A DNA stretch of 64,000 bases from Ensifer canadensis (GCF_017488845.2 NZ_CP083374.1:343501-407500); one strand, 5' to 3'. Counted from the first letter of the stretch, positions 27,006-37,500 are shown. The notes: generated by a model not told the origin, from the sequence alone. Numbers and translations are program-made.

Positions 27006-27031
27006 TCCCATTCTCCGTCATAAACAGCAAA

Positions 27032-27060
27032 CGCGAGGCAGGGTTTTCCCCTGCCTCGCG
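27032..27060 (-). terminator. Strong intercistronic hairpin between binding-protein and DUF2291 genes
   Basis: Twelve perfectly paired bases (CGCGAGGCAGGG with its complement) close a TTTTC loop. No long T-run follows. It lies just after the binding-protein gene, where such hairpins usually raise the binding-protein mRNA over the membrane components by partial termination or 3'-end protection. Confidence 0.65.
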
Positions 27061-27074
27061 CCATTGCGAGAGGA

Positions 27075-28133
<1,059 letters not shown>

Positions 28134-28961
28134 TCAGGTGATGCGCTGGATGCTCGCGGCGATTTCCGCGGGCTCGAACACGCGCTTCCAGTCGTCCTTC
28201 ATGAGCACGGGCTTTCCGAACTCGATCGCCTTGTTGCAGGCATCGGAGAAGACGCCCGGTGTCTCCTCGAAGATCACGGCGCCGAGCACGTTCATGTGGC
28301 CGAGCAGGAAGTCGCGGGCAGCCTCCTTGGCAACGCCGCGGCGCACGCATTCGTCCATTGCTTCGCGCATAACGACGAGCAGCGAAGCGCAGACCGTTTC
28401 GGACAGGCCCGGCTCCAGCAGCGCCATCTGCTCGACGGTGACGCGGTGCGAGCGCATGACCGGCGCCCAGATGACCTTGGCGATCTCTTCGCCGAGCGCA
28501 TAGGCACTTTCCGGACCCTGCATCAGAGCGGAAACGATGTGCTGCTTGGCCGCGATGCCGCCAAAGAAATCGCGCTTGGCCGCTGGATCCGTCTCGTCAT
28601 TGAAGATCGGCGGATGGCAGGGATGCGTGACGAAATAGGTAAGGTCCGCGCGCTCGGGCAAATGGCCGGCAAATGGGGCCGCGGCATCGAGCGCCACGAC
28701 CATCATGCCCGGCTTCAGCCTGCCGGCAATGCCGGCCGCGACCTTGCCGATCGCAGTATCCGGAACCGCAAGAATGACGACATCGGCACCATCTAGGCCC
28801 TCATCGGCGGAAACGCAGGCGATGCCGAGATCCTTCGAAAGGCGCGCCTTGCCGGCGTCGCTCACTTCGACATGCCGGACATCGAAGCGCGAACCCTTCA
28901 GATTCTTGGCGAGCCGATAGCCCATTTTGCCACCGGCACCGAACAGCGCGATCGATGTCAT
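28134..28961 (-). CDS. apnO: D-apionate oxidoisomerase (ApnO)
   Basis: ApnO converts D-apionate to 3-oxo-isoapionate by NAD+-dependent oxidation with hydroxymethyl migration. The 275-residue protein has an N-terminal Rossmann motif GAGGKMG (8-14) and a helical C-terminal domain, as in 6-phosphogluconate dehydrogenase relatives, with THPCHPPIFNDE as a family hallmark. The start at 28961 (MTSIALFG) is about seven bases after GGAGG; a start at 28982 would add seven residues. It is the first gene of the leftward operon and carries GGTATA motifs upstream. Confidence 0.87.
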   Translation of the reverse strand: MTSIALFGAGGKMGYRLAKNLKGSRFDVRHVEVSDAGKARLSKDLGIACVSADEGLDGADVVILAVPDTAIGKVAAGIAGRLKPGMMVVALDAAAPFAGHLPERADLTYFVTHPCHPPIFNDETDPAAKRDFFGGIAAKQHIVSALMQGPESAYALGEEIAKVIWAPVMRSHRVTVEQMALLEPGLSETVCASLLVVMREAMDECVRRGVAKEAARDFLLGHMNVLGAVIFEETPGVFSDACNKAIEFGKPVLMKDDWKRVFEPAEIAASIQRIT

Positions 28962-29050
28962 CGAAGACCTCCCTAAATGCAAGTGACCGGAGCCAATCTC
29001 GTCCAGCCGAAACGTTCCTCCGCCGATCCCGGCGTAGGTCTATATTTCTC

Positions 29051-29061
29051 AACTGGTATAA
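29051..29061 (+). promoter_or_regulatory. Shared operator motif AACTGGTATAA, apnO promoter
   Basis: This is an exact copy of the 11-mer before oiaX, lying 90 bp before apnO in the same orientation. A second GGTAT unit follows at 29072, giving a spaced repeat like NanR sites. Confidence 0.6.
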
Positions 29062-29094
29062 CATGTCAACAGGTATCATAAGATACATGTTATC
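29057..29094. promoter_or_regulatory. Nested inverted repeat overlapping the apnO operator
   Basis: Outer arms ATAACATGT and ACATGTTAT enclose a smaller dyad GTATC-ATAA-GATAC. The structure overlaps the GGTATA motifs and is the most symmetrical element in the apnO promoter region. Confidence 0.5.
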
Positions 29095-29562
29095 GAGATC
29101 TGCGAAACCGCGCCGGCAATAGGACGGCTCGATTGCAAGCCGGATAGAGGCATCTGCCTGCACAAGGCCTGCCCACAAGAGGAGCCGCATCACAGACGTT
29201 CGACTACCAAAGCACTGAAACCCTCTGGGCTGATCCGCAACTGCTCACCGAAGAACGCAGGCGTACTCGGCGGCCGTCGCCTGGCGGAGCGTGGCTTGAC
29301 CTGAAACAGCTGGGACAAGTCGTCGTGAGGACGGACGCAACCAACGTGGCATCGGCCTTCGGCGACGCGGAGGTTATAGCAAAGGGGCTGGCGTTAGTGA
29401 CATTGACAGGCTGGGCGCAAAAGGCGTCACCTTTTCGCTCTGTAACCGGCCAGCGCTATGATGGTATGGCCGCGTTCAGATTTCCGGTCGGCCTGTACCC
29501 GGCAATTCGCGGGCCGAGGAACGTCGTCTCTATGGACCGGTCCAGCGAGGGAGACGACGGAA

Positions 29563-29586
29563 GGGGCCGCGCTGTCGCGCAGCCCC
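29563..29586 (-). terminator. Terminator hairpin after the second sugar importer operon
   Basis: On the minus strand a GC-rich hairpin (GGGGCTGCGC...GCGCGGCCCC) lies nine bases past the stop of the binding-protein gene and is followed by TTCC. It is also T-rich on the plus strand, so it could work in both directions. Confidence 0.6.
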
Positions 29587-29594
29587 TCTTCTTC

Positions 29595-30719
29595 TTACTG
29601 ACCACCCCATGCTGCCGGATAGTCGGGCAGCTTTTCGCAGCCGCACATGGCATGATGTAGCGGCGGCATCTTGTCGTTGACGTACTGGTCGAGCGTCTCG
29701 GCTGTGATCGCCGGCTGCGGCATCACCCATTCCGGACCCGGGACCGGTTCACCCTTCAGCACGTTCACGGCCGCAATGATGGGCGTGCGCCACTGATAGG
29801 TCGGGTAGGTCGGCGCAATCGCCTTGAAGCCTTCGGCCTTCCATTTCATCAGAAAGTCCTGCTGGTCCTCCCCGGTGATAACAGGCAGGGGCAGACCGGA
29901 ATCTTCGAAAGCCTCCAGCGCTGCAACGGCGGTGGCGCCGGCATCCATCCAGACCGCGTCGATCGTGCCGCGCTGCAGATAGTCCTCGACGATCGACTTG
30001 GTCTTGGCGTTGTCGCCCTCGGTGAACTCCTCGCCGATGACGTTCAGCCCCTTTTCCTTGAAGATGTGCTTGGCGGCGGACGCACGGGTCTCCAGTACGT
30101 CGACGCCGGGCACGATGCGCAGCATCAGCACGTTGGCGCCGGCCGGCGCATTGGCCGCCACGAATTCGCCTGCCTGGATGCCGAAGCCATAACCGCCGAC
30201 CGGGTGGATGAAGGTGACCGGGCATTTTGTGTTGACGCCGCGATCGAAGACGATGACGGGCAACTTGGCACAGGCCTTCTCGACGGCCGGGGTCAGCGCC
30301 GCGGTTGTATTCGGCGAGACGATCAGAGCCGAGCATTTGCCGCCATTGATCAGATCGTCGATGTCGGAGATTTGCTTGTCGTCGGAGCCTTCGGCATCGA
30401 CATGGATGAGCTCCTTGATTTCCGGATGGAGCTTCACTTCAGCCTGCATGTTCGTCCAGCCGGTCACGCGCCAGGCATTGTTGACCCCGGCGTTCGAGAA
30501 GCAGATCGTGTAGGGACCTTCCTTCTTGAACTTTGCGGTGTCGGCCATTTGGTCACCGTAATGTTGCGCCCAAGGCTCCCCGTCCGGGCCATTGGCCTTG
30601 GCTGTCAGTAACTCGCGCTGCCTGGCGAATTCGGCAGGGTCATCGAAGTTCAGTTGTTGGGCCTGCGCGGTGCTGGCGATGAGTGCAGCCGAAAGGGCGG
30701 CGGTCAGCAATCTTTTCAT
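29595..30719 (-). CDS. Periplasmic sugar-binding protein, RbsB type
   Basis: The 374-residue protein has a signal peptide cut near residue 20 (AQA-QQ) and a type 1 periplasmic-binding fold (YTICFSNAGVNNAWR at the first strand, later VWMDAGATAVAALEAF). It is longer than RbsB, with an N-terminal insert of about 50 residues before the first strand, as in the branch of rhizobial binding proteins whose ligands are not known. Four cysteines, including CGCEK near the end, are notable for a periplasmic protein. It is the last gene of its operon. Confidence 0.9.
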   Translation of the reverse strand: MKRLLTAALSAALIASTAQAQQLNFDDPAEFARQRELLTAKANGPDGEPWAQHYGDQMADTAKFKKEGPYTICFSNAGVNNAWRVTGWTNMQAEVKLHPEIKELIHVDAEGSDDKQISDIDDLINGGKCSALIVSPNTTAALTPAVEKACAKLPVIVFDRGVNTKCPVTFIHPVGGYGFGIQAGEFVAANAPAGANVLMLRIVPGVDVLETRASAAKHIFKEKGLNVIGEEFTEGDNAKTKSIVEDYLQRGTIDAVWMDAGATAVAALEAFEDSGLPLPVITGEDQQDFLMKWKAEGFKAIAPTYPTYQWRTPIIAAVNVLKGEPVPGPEWVMPQPAITAETLDQYVNDKMPPLHHAMCGCEKLPDYPAAWGGQ

Positions 30720-30781
30720 GTCTCACTCCCATTTGATCATGATTTTTCAGTTCCTCCCGACGGCCCTTCGGCCGACGAAAC

Positions 30782-31783
30782 TCAGGTCCCGCCGGCGCGG
30801 TTGCGCCGATAGGTGGCAAGCACGACGGCGACGATCAGGATCACGCCCTGCACGACATCGCGCACCGGTTTCGGCAAGCCAATGAAATTGAGCAGCGTGA
30901 AGATCGCAGTCAGCGTCAACGCGCCGGCGATCGACGCGGGCACCGAGCCACGCCCGCCGAGAAGCTGCGCACCACCGATGACGCAAGCCGTGATCGCCTG
31001 CAGCTCGTAGCCGACGCCGACATCTGTCGAGACGCCCGCAAAACCGCCGAGCAGAATGCCGGCCGTCACCGCGCTCAGCGACGACACGACGAAGGCGGTG
31101 ATGCGAACCCGCTCGAGCGGGACGCCCGACATCTGCGCCGCCCGCGGATTGTCGCCGATCGCATGCAGCATGCGGCCGAGATTGGTGCGATGCATGAGCC
31201 AGAACAGGCATATGCCGACCGAAAGCAGCACCAGCAGCGCAACCGGCAGGAACTGAATGAGCGGAATGCCCTGGATATTGACGCGCCCGAAGAAGCGGAA
31301 AGTCTCGGGCAGGTAGCCGCGCGGCGATCCGCTCGACCACATGAAGGCTGCACCGTTCAGAGTAATCATCATGCCGAGTGTGGCAATCAGCGAGGGGACC
31401 CTCAGAAAGCTGACGACGAGACCGTTGATCACGCCGACAGCGAGCCCGACAGCGTACATGACCGGGATCACCCACCATGTCGCATCGGCATTGTTGTTGA
31501 GCAGCATCGATGAACCGACCACTGTCAGCGTGATCAGCGAGCCGACTGAGAGATCGAATCCACCAGAGACGATGACGTAGATCTGGCCGGCGGCGAGGAT
31601 CGCCAGCGGCGCGGCACGCTTCAGGAAATTCATGTATCCGGGGGGCTCGACGAAGTTCGGGTTCGACAGCGTGATGGCGACGAGCAGGGCTGCAAGCACG
31701 AAGAAGACGGGATTGATCTTCGGGAAGCGGCCGCTTCTCGAGGTGCCGGGCGTCTCTGCCGAGCCGATGGTTTGCTGAATCAT
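30782..31783 (-). CDS. Sugar ABC transporter permease 2, RbsC type
   Basis: The 333-residue membrane protein has the motif GGFDLSVGSLITL and the cytoplasmic loop GDNPRAAQMSGVPL. It is coupled by an ATGA overlap to the other permease, so this importer uses a heterodimer instead of the homodimer of the apiose system. Confidence 0.92.
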   Translation of the reverse strand: MIQQTIGSAETPGTSRSGRFPKINPVFFVLAALLVAITLSNPNFVEPPGYMNFLKRAAPLAILAAGQIYVIVSGGFDLSVGSLITLTVVGSSMLLNNNADATWWVIPVMYAVGLAVGVINGLVVSFLRVPSLIATLGMMITLNGAAFMWSSGSPRGYLPETFRFFGRVNIQGIPLIQFLPVALLVLLSVGICLFWLMHRTNLGRMLHAIGDNPRAAQMSGVPLERVRITAFVVSSLSAVTAGILLGGFAGVSTDVGVGYELQAITACVIGGAQLLGGRGSVPASIAGALTLTAIFTLLNFIGLPKPVRDVVQGVILIVAVVLATYRRNRAGGT

Positions 31784-32760
31784 GCCACTATCCTCTTCGA
31801 ACGCACGGCGTAGAAGGCGACGGCTGCGACAATGATGATGCCGCGCATCACCTGCTTGGCGAAGGCGTCGACGCCGGCGAGATTAAAGATGGAGTCGATC
31901 AGCGAGAAGATGATGACGCCCGCGACGGTGCCCCAGATCCCGCCCTTGCCGCCGGAGAGGATCGTCCCGCCGATGACCACGACGGCGATCGATTCCAGGT
32001 CGTATGCACCCTCCGTGCCGATCCAGGGCGAACCGGACTTCAGGCGACTTGCGAGATAAAGACCCGCCAGTGACGCACACAGGCTGCAGATGATATGGCT
32101 CGCCATCACCACGCGGCCCGTCTTGATGCCCGCTGCACGCGCGGTGTCGCGATTGCCGCCGACTGAGTAGATGTTGGACCCGAAGCGAGTGAACCGCAGC
32201 AGGACCCAGGCAGCAAGAACGACCAGCGCCAGCATGATGAGGCTGAATGGCAATCCCAGCACAGTGCCATAGGCGAAGAACTGGAACGCATCCGGGACCG
32301 AACCTGCGAACTTGCCGTGGAAGGAAGCAAGGCAACCCTGAATGATGAGCGCCATGCCCAGCGTCGCGATGAGCGGATTGACCTCCAGCCTGATAATCAG
32401 CAGCCCGTTCAACGTGCCGACCAGAACACCCATCAGCAGCACCGCGAGGACGGCAGGCACCATCATCGCCGGATCACCGTTCATGATCGCCGACGAGACC
32501 ACCGCCGACGCGGAAATGAGATGCGCCACCGACAGGTCTATCGAGCCGACGAGAATGGCGAAGGTCTGGCCGACAGCGGTCATGCCGAGCGCGATGGAGC
32601 GGTTGAGGATGGAGATCGCCGCTTCCGGTGTCAGGAACCGCGTCAAACCAAGGCTGAGCGCGATAGCGATGTAGATCAGAAGCGCGGCAGCGAGCAGCAG
32701 GGCCGGCGAATAGCGCTCAATGCGCGAAGTGGGGCGTTTGGTGAAGATCGCCGTGTTCAT
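31780..32760 (-). CDS. Sugar ABC transporter permease 1, RbsC type
   Basis: The 326-residue membrane protein has VGSIDLSVAHLIS at the usual motif position and GGTILSGGKGGIWG before the last helices. Its ATG overlaps the ATPase stop by four bases. It pairs with the downstream permease. Confidence 0.92.
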   Translation of the reverse strand: MNTAIFTKRPTSRIERYSPALLLAAALLIYIAIALSLGLTRFLTPEAAISILNRSIALGMTAVGQTFAILVGSIDLSVAHLISASAVVSSAIMNGDPAMMVPAVLAVLLMGVLVGTLNGLLIIRLEVNPLIATLGMALIIQGCLASFHGKFAGSVPDAFQFFAYGTVLGLPFSLIMLALVVLAAWVLLRFTRFGSNIYSVGGNRDTARAAGIKTGRVVMASHIICSLCASLAGLYLASRLKSGSPWIGTEGAYDLESIAVVVIGGTILSGGKGGIWGTVAGVIIFSLIDSIFNLAGVDAFAKQVMRGIIIVAAVAFYAVRSKRIVA

Positions 32761-34271
32761 GCCGCCACCGCCTCTTCGCCGGTTGCAGCGAGCATGACAT
32801 CGGCTTCCGACACGCCGCGCTGGAACGCTGCCACCAGTTCGCCGGCGCGCATAACGAGGATGCGGTCGGCAGCACCGAGCACCTCCGGCAGGTCGGACGA
32901 AATCATCATGATCGCCGTACCCTTGCGGGCGAGATCGCGCATGAGGTGGTAGATGCCGGCCTTGGCATTGACGTCGATGCCGCGCGTCGGCTCGATGAAG
33001 ATCAGCAAGCGTGGCGCCAGAGCCAGCCAGCGCGCGACAATTGCCTTCTGCTGGTTTCCGCCGGAGAGCGCCTTGATTTCCTGGGAAAAGCTGCCCGCGC
33101 GCACGTCGAGGTCCTGCAGCAGCCTATCCATCTCCTCAGTGGAGGCGAACGCGGTCGCATCAGCCTTGCCCGCGAGAGCCGACAGCGCCCTTGCCGTCAG
33201 CATGCCATTGTCCGTGACCGACTGCATGAGCACCAGCCCTTCGGCCTTGCGATCGCCCGGCAAAAGGCCGATGCCTGCGCGGATGGCGTCGCGCGGGTTG
33301 GTGAACCGCGCCGGCTTGCCGGCAAGCAGCACCTCGCCCCTGATGAAGGGCGAAAAGCCGAAAATCGCCTGGGCGAGCGCAACGCGCCCTGCCCCCTGCA
33401 ATCCGGCAAAACCGACGATCTCGCCGGCGCGAAGTTCGAAGGAAATGTTCTTCAGCCGCTCGTTGCCGGCATTGCGCACGGAGAGCACGGCATCACCAAT
33501 CTCCTGCGACGTCGCCGGCGCCGCATAGAAATCGCCGATATCGCGGCCGACCATGGCGCGTACGATCACATCGGGCTCCGGCACTTCGTCGAAGCTCGCG
33601 GCCGTTTCGCCGTCCTTCAGCACAGTCACCCGATCGGCAAGCCGCGTGATCTCGCGCATGCGGTGCGTGATATAGACGATCGCCACACCCCTCATCTTCA
33701 GCGTGTCAACGAGGCCGAACAGCACCTCGCATTCCGCCTCGTTGAGGGCGGCAGTCGGCTCGTCCATCACGATCACCCGTGCATCGAGCGACACCGCCTT
33801 GGCGATCTCGACCAGTTGCTGGCTTGCGACATCGAGGTCGGCGACAACCGTGTCGGGTTCGATCCGATGCGACGAGCCGAACAGCGAGAGCACGCGTCGC
33901 GCCTCCTGGTTCATCGCCCCGTGGTCGACGAGGCCGAACCGCGTCGGCTCGCGGCCGAGAAAGATGTTCTGCGCCACGGTGCGCTCGGGTAGTAGCGAGA
34001 ATTCCTGGTAGATCACCGCGATGCCGGCGCGGATCGCATCGAGCGGATGAGTGAAATGTCGCTCCTCTCCGCCCACGACGACGGCGCCGCCATCCAGTCG
34101 GTAGACGCCGGAGAGGATCTTCATCAGCGTAGACTTGCCGGCGCCGTTCTCGCCGGCCAGTGCGTGGACCTCACCCGGATAGGCAACGAAGCTCACACCT
34201 TTCAGCGCTTTGACGCCGGGAAAATTCTTGGTGATGCCGCGCATCTCGATTGCGGGAGAAGGAATGGTCAT
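32757..34271 (-). CDS. Sugar ABC transporter ATP-binding protein, RbsA type (two ATPase halves)
   Basis: The 504-residue protein has Walker A GENGAGKSTLM in the first half and the degenerate GLQGAGRVALAQ in the second, with LSGGNQQKAIVARWL as the second signature. I use the ATG at 34271 because it overlaps the preceding stop as ATGA; the ATG at 34283 lies deeper inside the upstream gene. Confidence 0.93.
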   Translation of the reverse strand: MTIPSPAIEMRGITKNFPGVKALKGVSFVAYPGEVHALAGENGAGKSTLMKILSGVYRLDGGAVVVGGEERHFTHPLDAIRAGIAVIYQEFSLLPERTVAQNIFLGREPTRFGLVDHGAMNQEARRVLSLFGSSHRIEPDTVVADLDVASQQLVEIAKAVSLDARVIVMDEPTAALNEAECEVLFGLVDTLKMRGVAIVYITHRMREITRLADRVTVLKDGETAASFDEVPEPDVIVRAMVGRDIGDFYAAPATSQEIGDAVLSVRNAGNERLKNISFELRAGEIVGFAGLQGAGRVALAQAIFGFSPFIRGEVLLAGKPARFTNPRDAIRAGIGLLPGDRKAEGLVLMQSVTDNGMLTARALSALAGKADATAFASTEEMDRLLQDLDVRAGSFSQEIKALSGGNQQKAIVARWLALAPRLLIFIEPTRGIDVNAKAGIYHLMRDLARKGTAIMMISSDLPEVLGAADRILVMRAGELVAAFQRGVSEADVMLAATGEEAVAA

Positions 34272-35116
34272 GCTTGTGCCCATGTCTTGCGAATGAACGT
34301 CGCGCTTTCGGAAAAGAGCGTCTCGAAATCGGGAAACAGCGGCCGCCAGACGCGGGTTGCCGTCGCGATTGCTGGAAGTCCGGCGCCGAATGCTTCAAGG
34401 GTCAGCCAGCCGTCATAACCGATCTCCTTCAAGATCTTGAACATTGCGGCGAAGTCTATGTGTCCCCGTCCCGGGATGCCACGATCGTTCTCGGAGACGT
34501 GAAAGACGCCGATGTCGCTGCCGATCAGGCGAATGGCCGCCTCCGGCCGACGCTCTTCGACGTTGGCATGAAAGGTGTCGTACATGATTTTGAAGGCTGG
34601 ATGCCCAACCCGGTCCACATAGGAGCGGGCCTGCTCCATGGTGTTCAGGTAATAGGTCTCGAAGCGATTGAGGGGCTCGAGGCTCAGATGCATACCGTTT
34701 GCCGCAGCCCGCTCCGCCAGTGCCCGATGTGCGTCGGCGCCGTATTTGAGCTCGTCCTCGCTGGCCCCGGCCCCGGTGAAGAACCCGATCGGTGCATGGA
34801 AGGGCCCACCCATACTTTCGGCCCCAAGGGCGATGGCGCAATCCAGGGCCCAGTCGAGATGGGCAAGGCCGCGCGCTCGTACGTCCGCGTCACAACTGAC
34901 CGGGTTGGCGTCCGGCGTCGGAACGATCGACGTGGTCGATCGGCCGATGCCGAGCGTGTCGAGCTCCTTGCCCAGGCGCTCATAGTGGCTGACGGCACCT
35001 TTAAGGACCGGGACCTCGACCCCGTCATAACCGAGGTCGCGCAGCCGTCCGATGCTGGCCAAGTGCCTGTCCTCGACGAAGTCAGTCAGACAGAGAAGGT
35101 TGATGCCTAGGTTCAT
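34268..35116 (-). CDS. TIM-barrel sugar epimerase, D-tagatose/D-psicose 3-epimerase-like
   Basis: The 282-residue protein belongs to the xylose isomerase-like TIM barrel family. EPLNRFETYYLNT matches the catalytic glutamate segment of ketose 3-epimerases, and MYDTFHANVEE, HVSENDRGIPGRGHIDF and the late LEAFG supply the other metal ligands and the second glutamate. It probably interconverts ketoses after import by the adjacent ABC system. It is the second gene of the operon; the sugar is not known. Confidence 0.85.
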   Translation of the reverse strand: MNLGINLLCLTDFVEDRHLASIGRLRDLGYDGVEVPVLKGAVSHYERLGKELDTLGIGRSTTSIVPTPDANPVSCDADVRARGLAHLDWALDCAIALGAESMGGPFHAPIGFFTGAGASEDELKYGADAHRALAERAAANGMHLSLEPLNRFETYYLNTMEQARSYVDRVGHPAFKIMYDTFHANVEERRPEAAIRLIGSDIGVFHVSENDRGIPGRGHIDFAAMFKILKEIGYDGWLTLEAFGAGLPAIATATRVWRPLFPDFETLFSESATFIRKTWAQA

Positions 35117-35123
35117 GGCGCGC

Positions 35124-35990
35124 TCAGTGCAGCTTGATGCCGAGGTCGCGGCAGGTCGCGCGAATCCAAGACAGGGATTTCTCGATCATCGGGCCGGCGG
35201 CTCCCTCGCATTCCAGGCTGAGCACGCCGTCGTAGCCGTGATCGCGCAGTATCGCGAGGCAGGCCTTGATGTTGTCGGCATTGACACCATCGCCGAGCGC
35301 GCAATGGCTGACCGCGATGCCGGTCTGCCCGCCACGAACCGCAGCGGCGAGCGATTGCGAAACATCCTTGACGTGAACGTGGCTGACCTTGTCGACGAAG
35401 CGCGGCAGAAACTCCGTCGGCTCCTGACCGGCGATGAAGGTGTTGCCGGTGTCCATGTTCATGCGCAGCCATCGGGAATCGACGAAGGCAAGCATGCGCT
35501 CCATGAATTCGGGGCGCGTGGTGAAATGCCCGTGCGGCTCGATATTGACGATGATTTCGTGCGCTTCCGCGACCTCGATGATCTTCTCGTAGCTGCGCTT
35601 CATGAGCGCCATCGATTCTTCTTCGCTCAGCCCCGGCGGCATATGGAGCCCGTCGGTCGTGTCGACGCAAGGGCTGCCGGCCTGCGCGGCCCAGGCAATC
35701 GATTTCAGCACGTAAGGCACGCCGCGCAACGGGCCATCTTCGCCGGAAAGCGGATAGGCGGCATCGACCTGGGAGAAGCGCACGCCGTAGCGATCCATCT
35801 TCCGACGCAGCAGTGCGGGATCCTCGTAAAGCGCGACATGCGGCTGGTAGCCGAGCCCATGAATCCAGCTGACCCCGTCTATCAGGCCACACTCGATGAA
35901 GTGCACATCGTTGTCGCTCGCCCACTGCAAGCATTTTTCGAACGACCAATAGGCCGAGTTGAACGCGTCCGTGTGGAAACCTATCCGCAC
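35124..35990 (-). CDS. TIM-barrel sugar phosphate isomerase/epimerase family protein
   Basis: First gene of the operon; 288 residues in the AP-endonuclease-2/xylose-isomerase fold. Likely metal and catalytic residues are in NIEPHGHF, MNMDTGN, HVHVKD and the ending SLECEG. The start is the GTG at 35990, eight bases after GGAGG; the TTG two codons earlier is too close to that site. It differs clearly from the next gene, so the two probably act on different intermediates. Inosose dehydratase-like or decarboxylase-like activity cannot be excluded, since the family is broad. Confidence 0.78.
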   Translation of the reverse strand: MRIGFHTDAFNSAYWSFEKCLQWASDNDVHFIECGLIDGVSWIHGLGYQPHVALYEDPALLRRKMDRYGVRFSQVDAAYPLSGEDGPLRGVPYVLKSIAWAAQAGSPCVDTTDGLHMPPGLSEEESMALMKRSYEKIIEVAEAHEIIVNIEPHGHFTTRPEFMERMLAFVDSRWLRMNMDTGNTFIAGQEPTEFLPRFVDKVSHVHVKDVSQSLAAAVRGGQTGIAVSHCALGDGVNADNIKACLAILRDHGYDGVLSLECEGAAGPMIEKSLSWIRATCRDLGIKLH

Positions 35991-36020
35991 CGGCAAATCC
36001 TCCCTGATTCTCCTCCATGC

Positions 36021-36035
36021 CGTTGAGTTTCAACG
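36021..36035. promoter_or_regulatory. Dyad CGTTGA-GTT-TCAACG in the divergent promoter region
   Basis: A perfect 6-bp dyad lies 31 bp before the epimerase gene and 118 bp before the AraC gene. It may be an operator; AraC proteins more often use direct repeats, so the link is weak. Confidence 0.3.
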
Positions 36036-36152
36036 ACAAATCACGAAGCGCCTCCGTTTGCCGCTTGATGATGACGCAGCATTGCGCAATAAAGGAGCGT
36101 CCGCGTTCGAAATAGAGGACTGGTAAATTTTGAACATCGGCGGGGGAGAACG

Positions 36153-37187
36153 ATGAGCAAAGTCAACAATGAGCGAGCCGTCGGCCGGCCGGCGGTTTTC
36201 CGTGAGCCGGGTGCCCTGCTCTATGCCGGGAACTGCCAGGACCTGATGAAGGCGTCTCTTGCCGGACAGGTCTCACTCAACGCATGGACGCGACGCGGCT
36301 ATCCGGGCATCGACCTCGGCCACGCCCTACCGCAGGTCTGTTCCGTCGGCGGTTGGGATGCGACGAACCCGCAGGACTGGGGTCTGCGCGAACATTGCAA
36401 CGAAGGCGTCAAGATCGCCTATCTCGCACGCGGCTCTCTCACCATTACGATGGACGGCCGCAAGACCACGCTCAGCGAAGGCCAGATGTTCGTCGTCCGG
36501 CCGTGGCAATTGCATGCGCTCGGCGACCCCAATATCGGCGCAAGCCATATCGTCTGGGTGCTGATGGACATGGGCGTGCGCCGCCCGCATGAAACCTGGC
36601 TCTGGCCCGATTGGATCGGCTGGCCGGAACGGGATCGCAGGCGGCTGAGCGAGCTTCTGTCCAAGAACGAGCAGATCTCCTATCTCGCCTCGCGCGAAGT
36701 CGCGCGCACCTTCATGGATATTCACGAGGTGGTGGCGAGCCGTGACATCCATGGCGGCGAAGCGCGCCTGCGCCTGCTGATCTCGATGATGCTGCTCCAG
36801 TTCCGCCAAATGCTGGAAAGCCAGGCGCCGGTGCTGGATCTGGCACTCGCAAGTTCCAAGCGCACGGTCGAGATTTTCCTCAAGCGCTTGAGGCATGCCC
36901 TCGACGAAGACTGGACCCTGGAGAACATGGCTGTCGAATGCAATCTCTCGCGCACCCAGTTCACCCAGCATTGCCAGGTGCTGACCAACATGACGCCTGT
37001 GCGCTACTTGCAGATGTTGCGCCTGAACGCGGCGCGCCAACTGCTCGAAAATGGCCAGCAATCCGTCACCAACGTTGCTTATGACTGCGGCTTCTCCTCG
37101 AGCCAATATTTTGCCACCTGCTACAAGAAGCGCTTCGGCTTCTCGCCCATTGAGACGCCGCGACAGCAGACGATGATGACCAGCTGA
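36153..37187 (+). CDS. AraC-family transcriptional regulator
   Basis: The 344-residue protein has a cupin-type sensing domain (about 60-150, with GSLTITMDGRKTTLSEGQ as its core) and two C-terminal HTH units (about 240-335), the second ending in CGFSSSQYFATCYKKRFGFSP, the AraC signature. It is divergent from the epimerase-importer operon and is its likely activator, with the imported sugar as effector. Start by ATG behind GGGGGAG. Confidence 0.92.
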   Translation: MSKVNNERAVGRPAVFREPGALLYAGNCQDLMKASLAGQVSLNAWTRRGYPGIDLGHALPQVCSVGGWDATNPQDWGLREHCNEGVKIAYLARGSLTITMDGRKTTLSEGQMFVVRPWQLHALGDPNIGASHIVWVLMDMGVRRPHETWLWPDWIGWPERDRRRLSELLSKNEQISYLASREVARTFMDIHEVVASRDIHGGEARLRLLISMMLLQFRQMLESQAPVLDLALASSKRTVEIFLKRLRHALDEDWTLENMAVECNLSRTQFTQHCQVLTNMTPVRYLQMLRLNAARQLLENGQQSVTNVAYDCGFSSSQYFATCYKKRFGFSPIETPRQQTMMTS

Positions 37188-37500
37188 GCTTCCGTCAGGA
37201 GGCATCCCCTACCGAACGAAGATCTGGTTGGCACAGGGCTTCCCGTTGCCGCGCCGATCCAGATGCACGAGTTTGGTCAGGTCGTAGCTTTGACTGCCTG
37301 CGAGCTGACGACAACGTCAAATTCCGCCTCAACTGCCTTGCGACGACGGCGGCCTATCGAAGCAATCGAGTGTCTGCACTAGGTAGATCCTTATCAGGCC
37401 AGGATACTTCGGATTGCCCGCTGGTCTGCAAAGGATTCAAGGTCAGCCGTGCAAGAGCCTGGGCCCTGCGGTACTCGAACTCAAATCGAAGGAGGAGACG
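37188..37500. other. Intergenic stretch without recognised content
   Basis: About 310 bp after the AraC gene. No convincing gene, hairpin or GGAAC promoter is visible. Confidence 0.45.

Larger units (their letters stand above)
28962..29594. other. Long intergenic region upstream of apnO
   Basis: About 630 bp between two leftward operons. The half near apnO carries the GGTATA motifs and a nested inverted repeat (29051-29094), the far end a terminator for the next operon. The stretch 29100-29560 holds only unconvincing reading frames. Confidence 0.5.

Noticed and set aside
29325..29660. Plus-strand frame of 111 residues upstream of the apnO region
   Set aside because: It has no ribosome site or recognisable motif, and it overlaps a terminator and the end of a real gene.
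30757..30776. GGCC-CTTC-GGCC hairpin between a binding-protein gene and a permease
   Set aside because: Only four paired bases, clearly weaker than the hairpins at 27032 and 51541.
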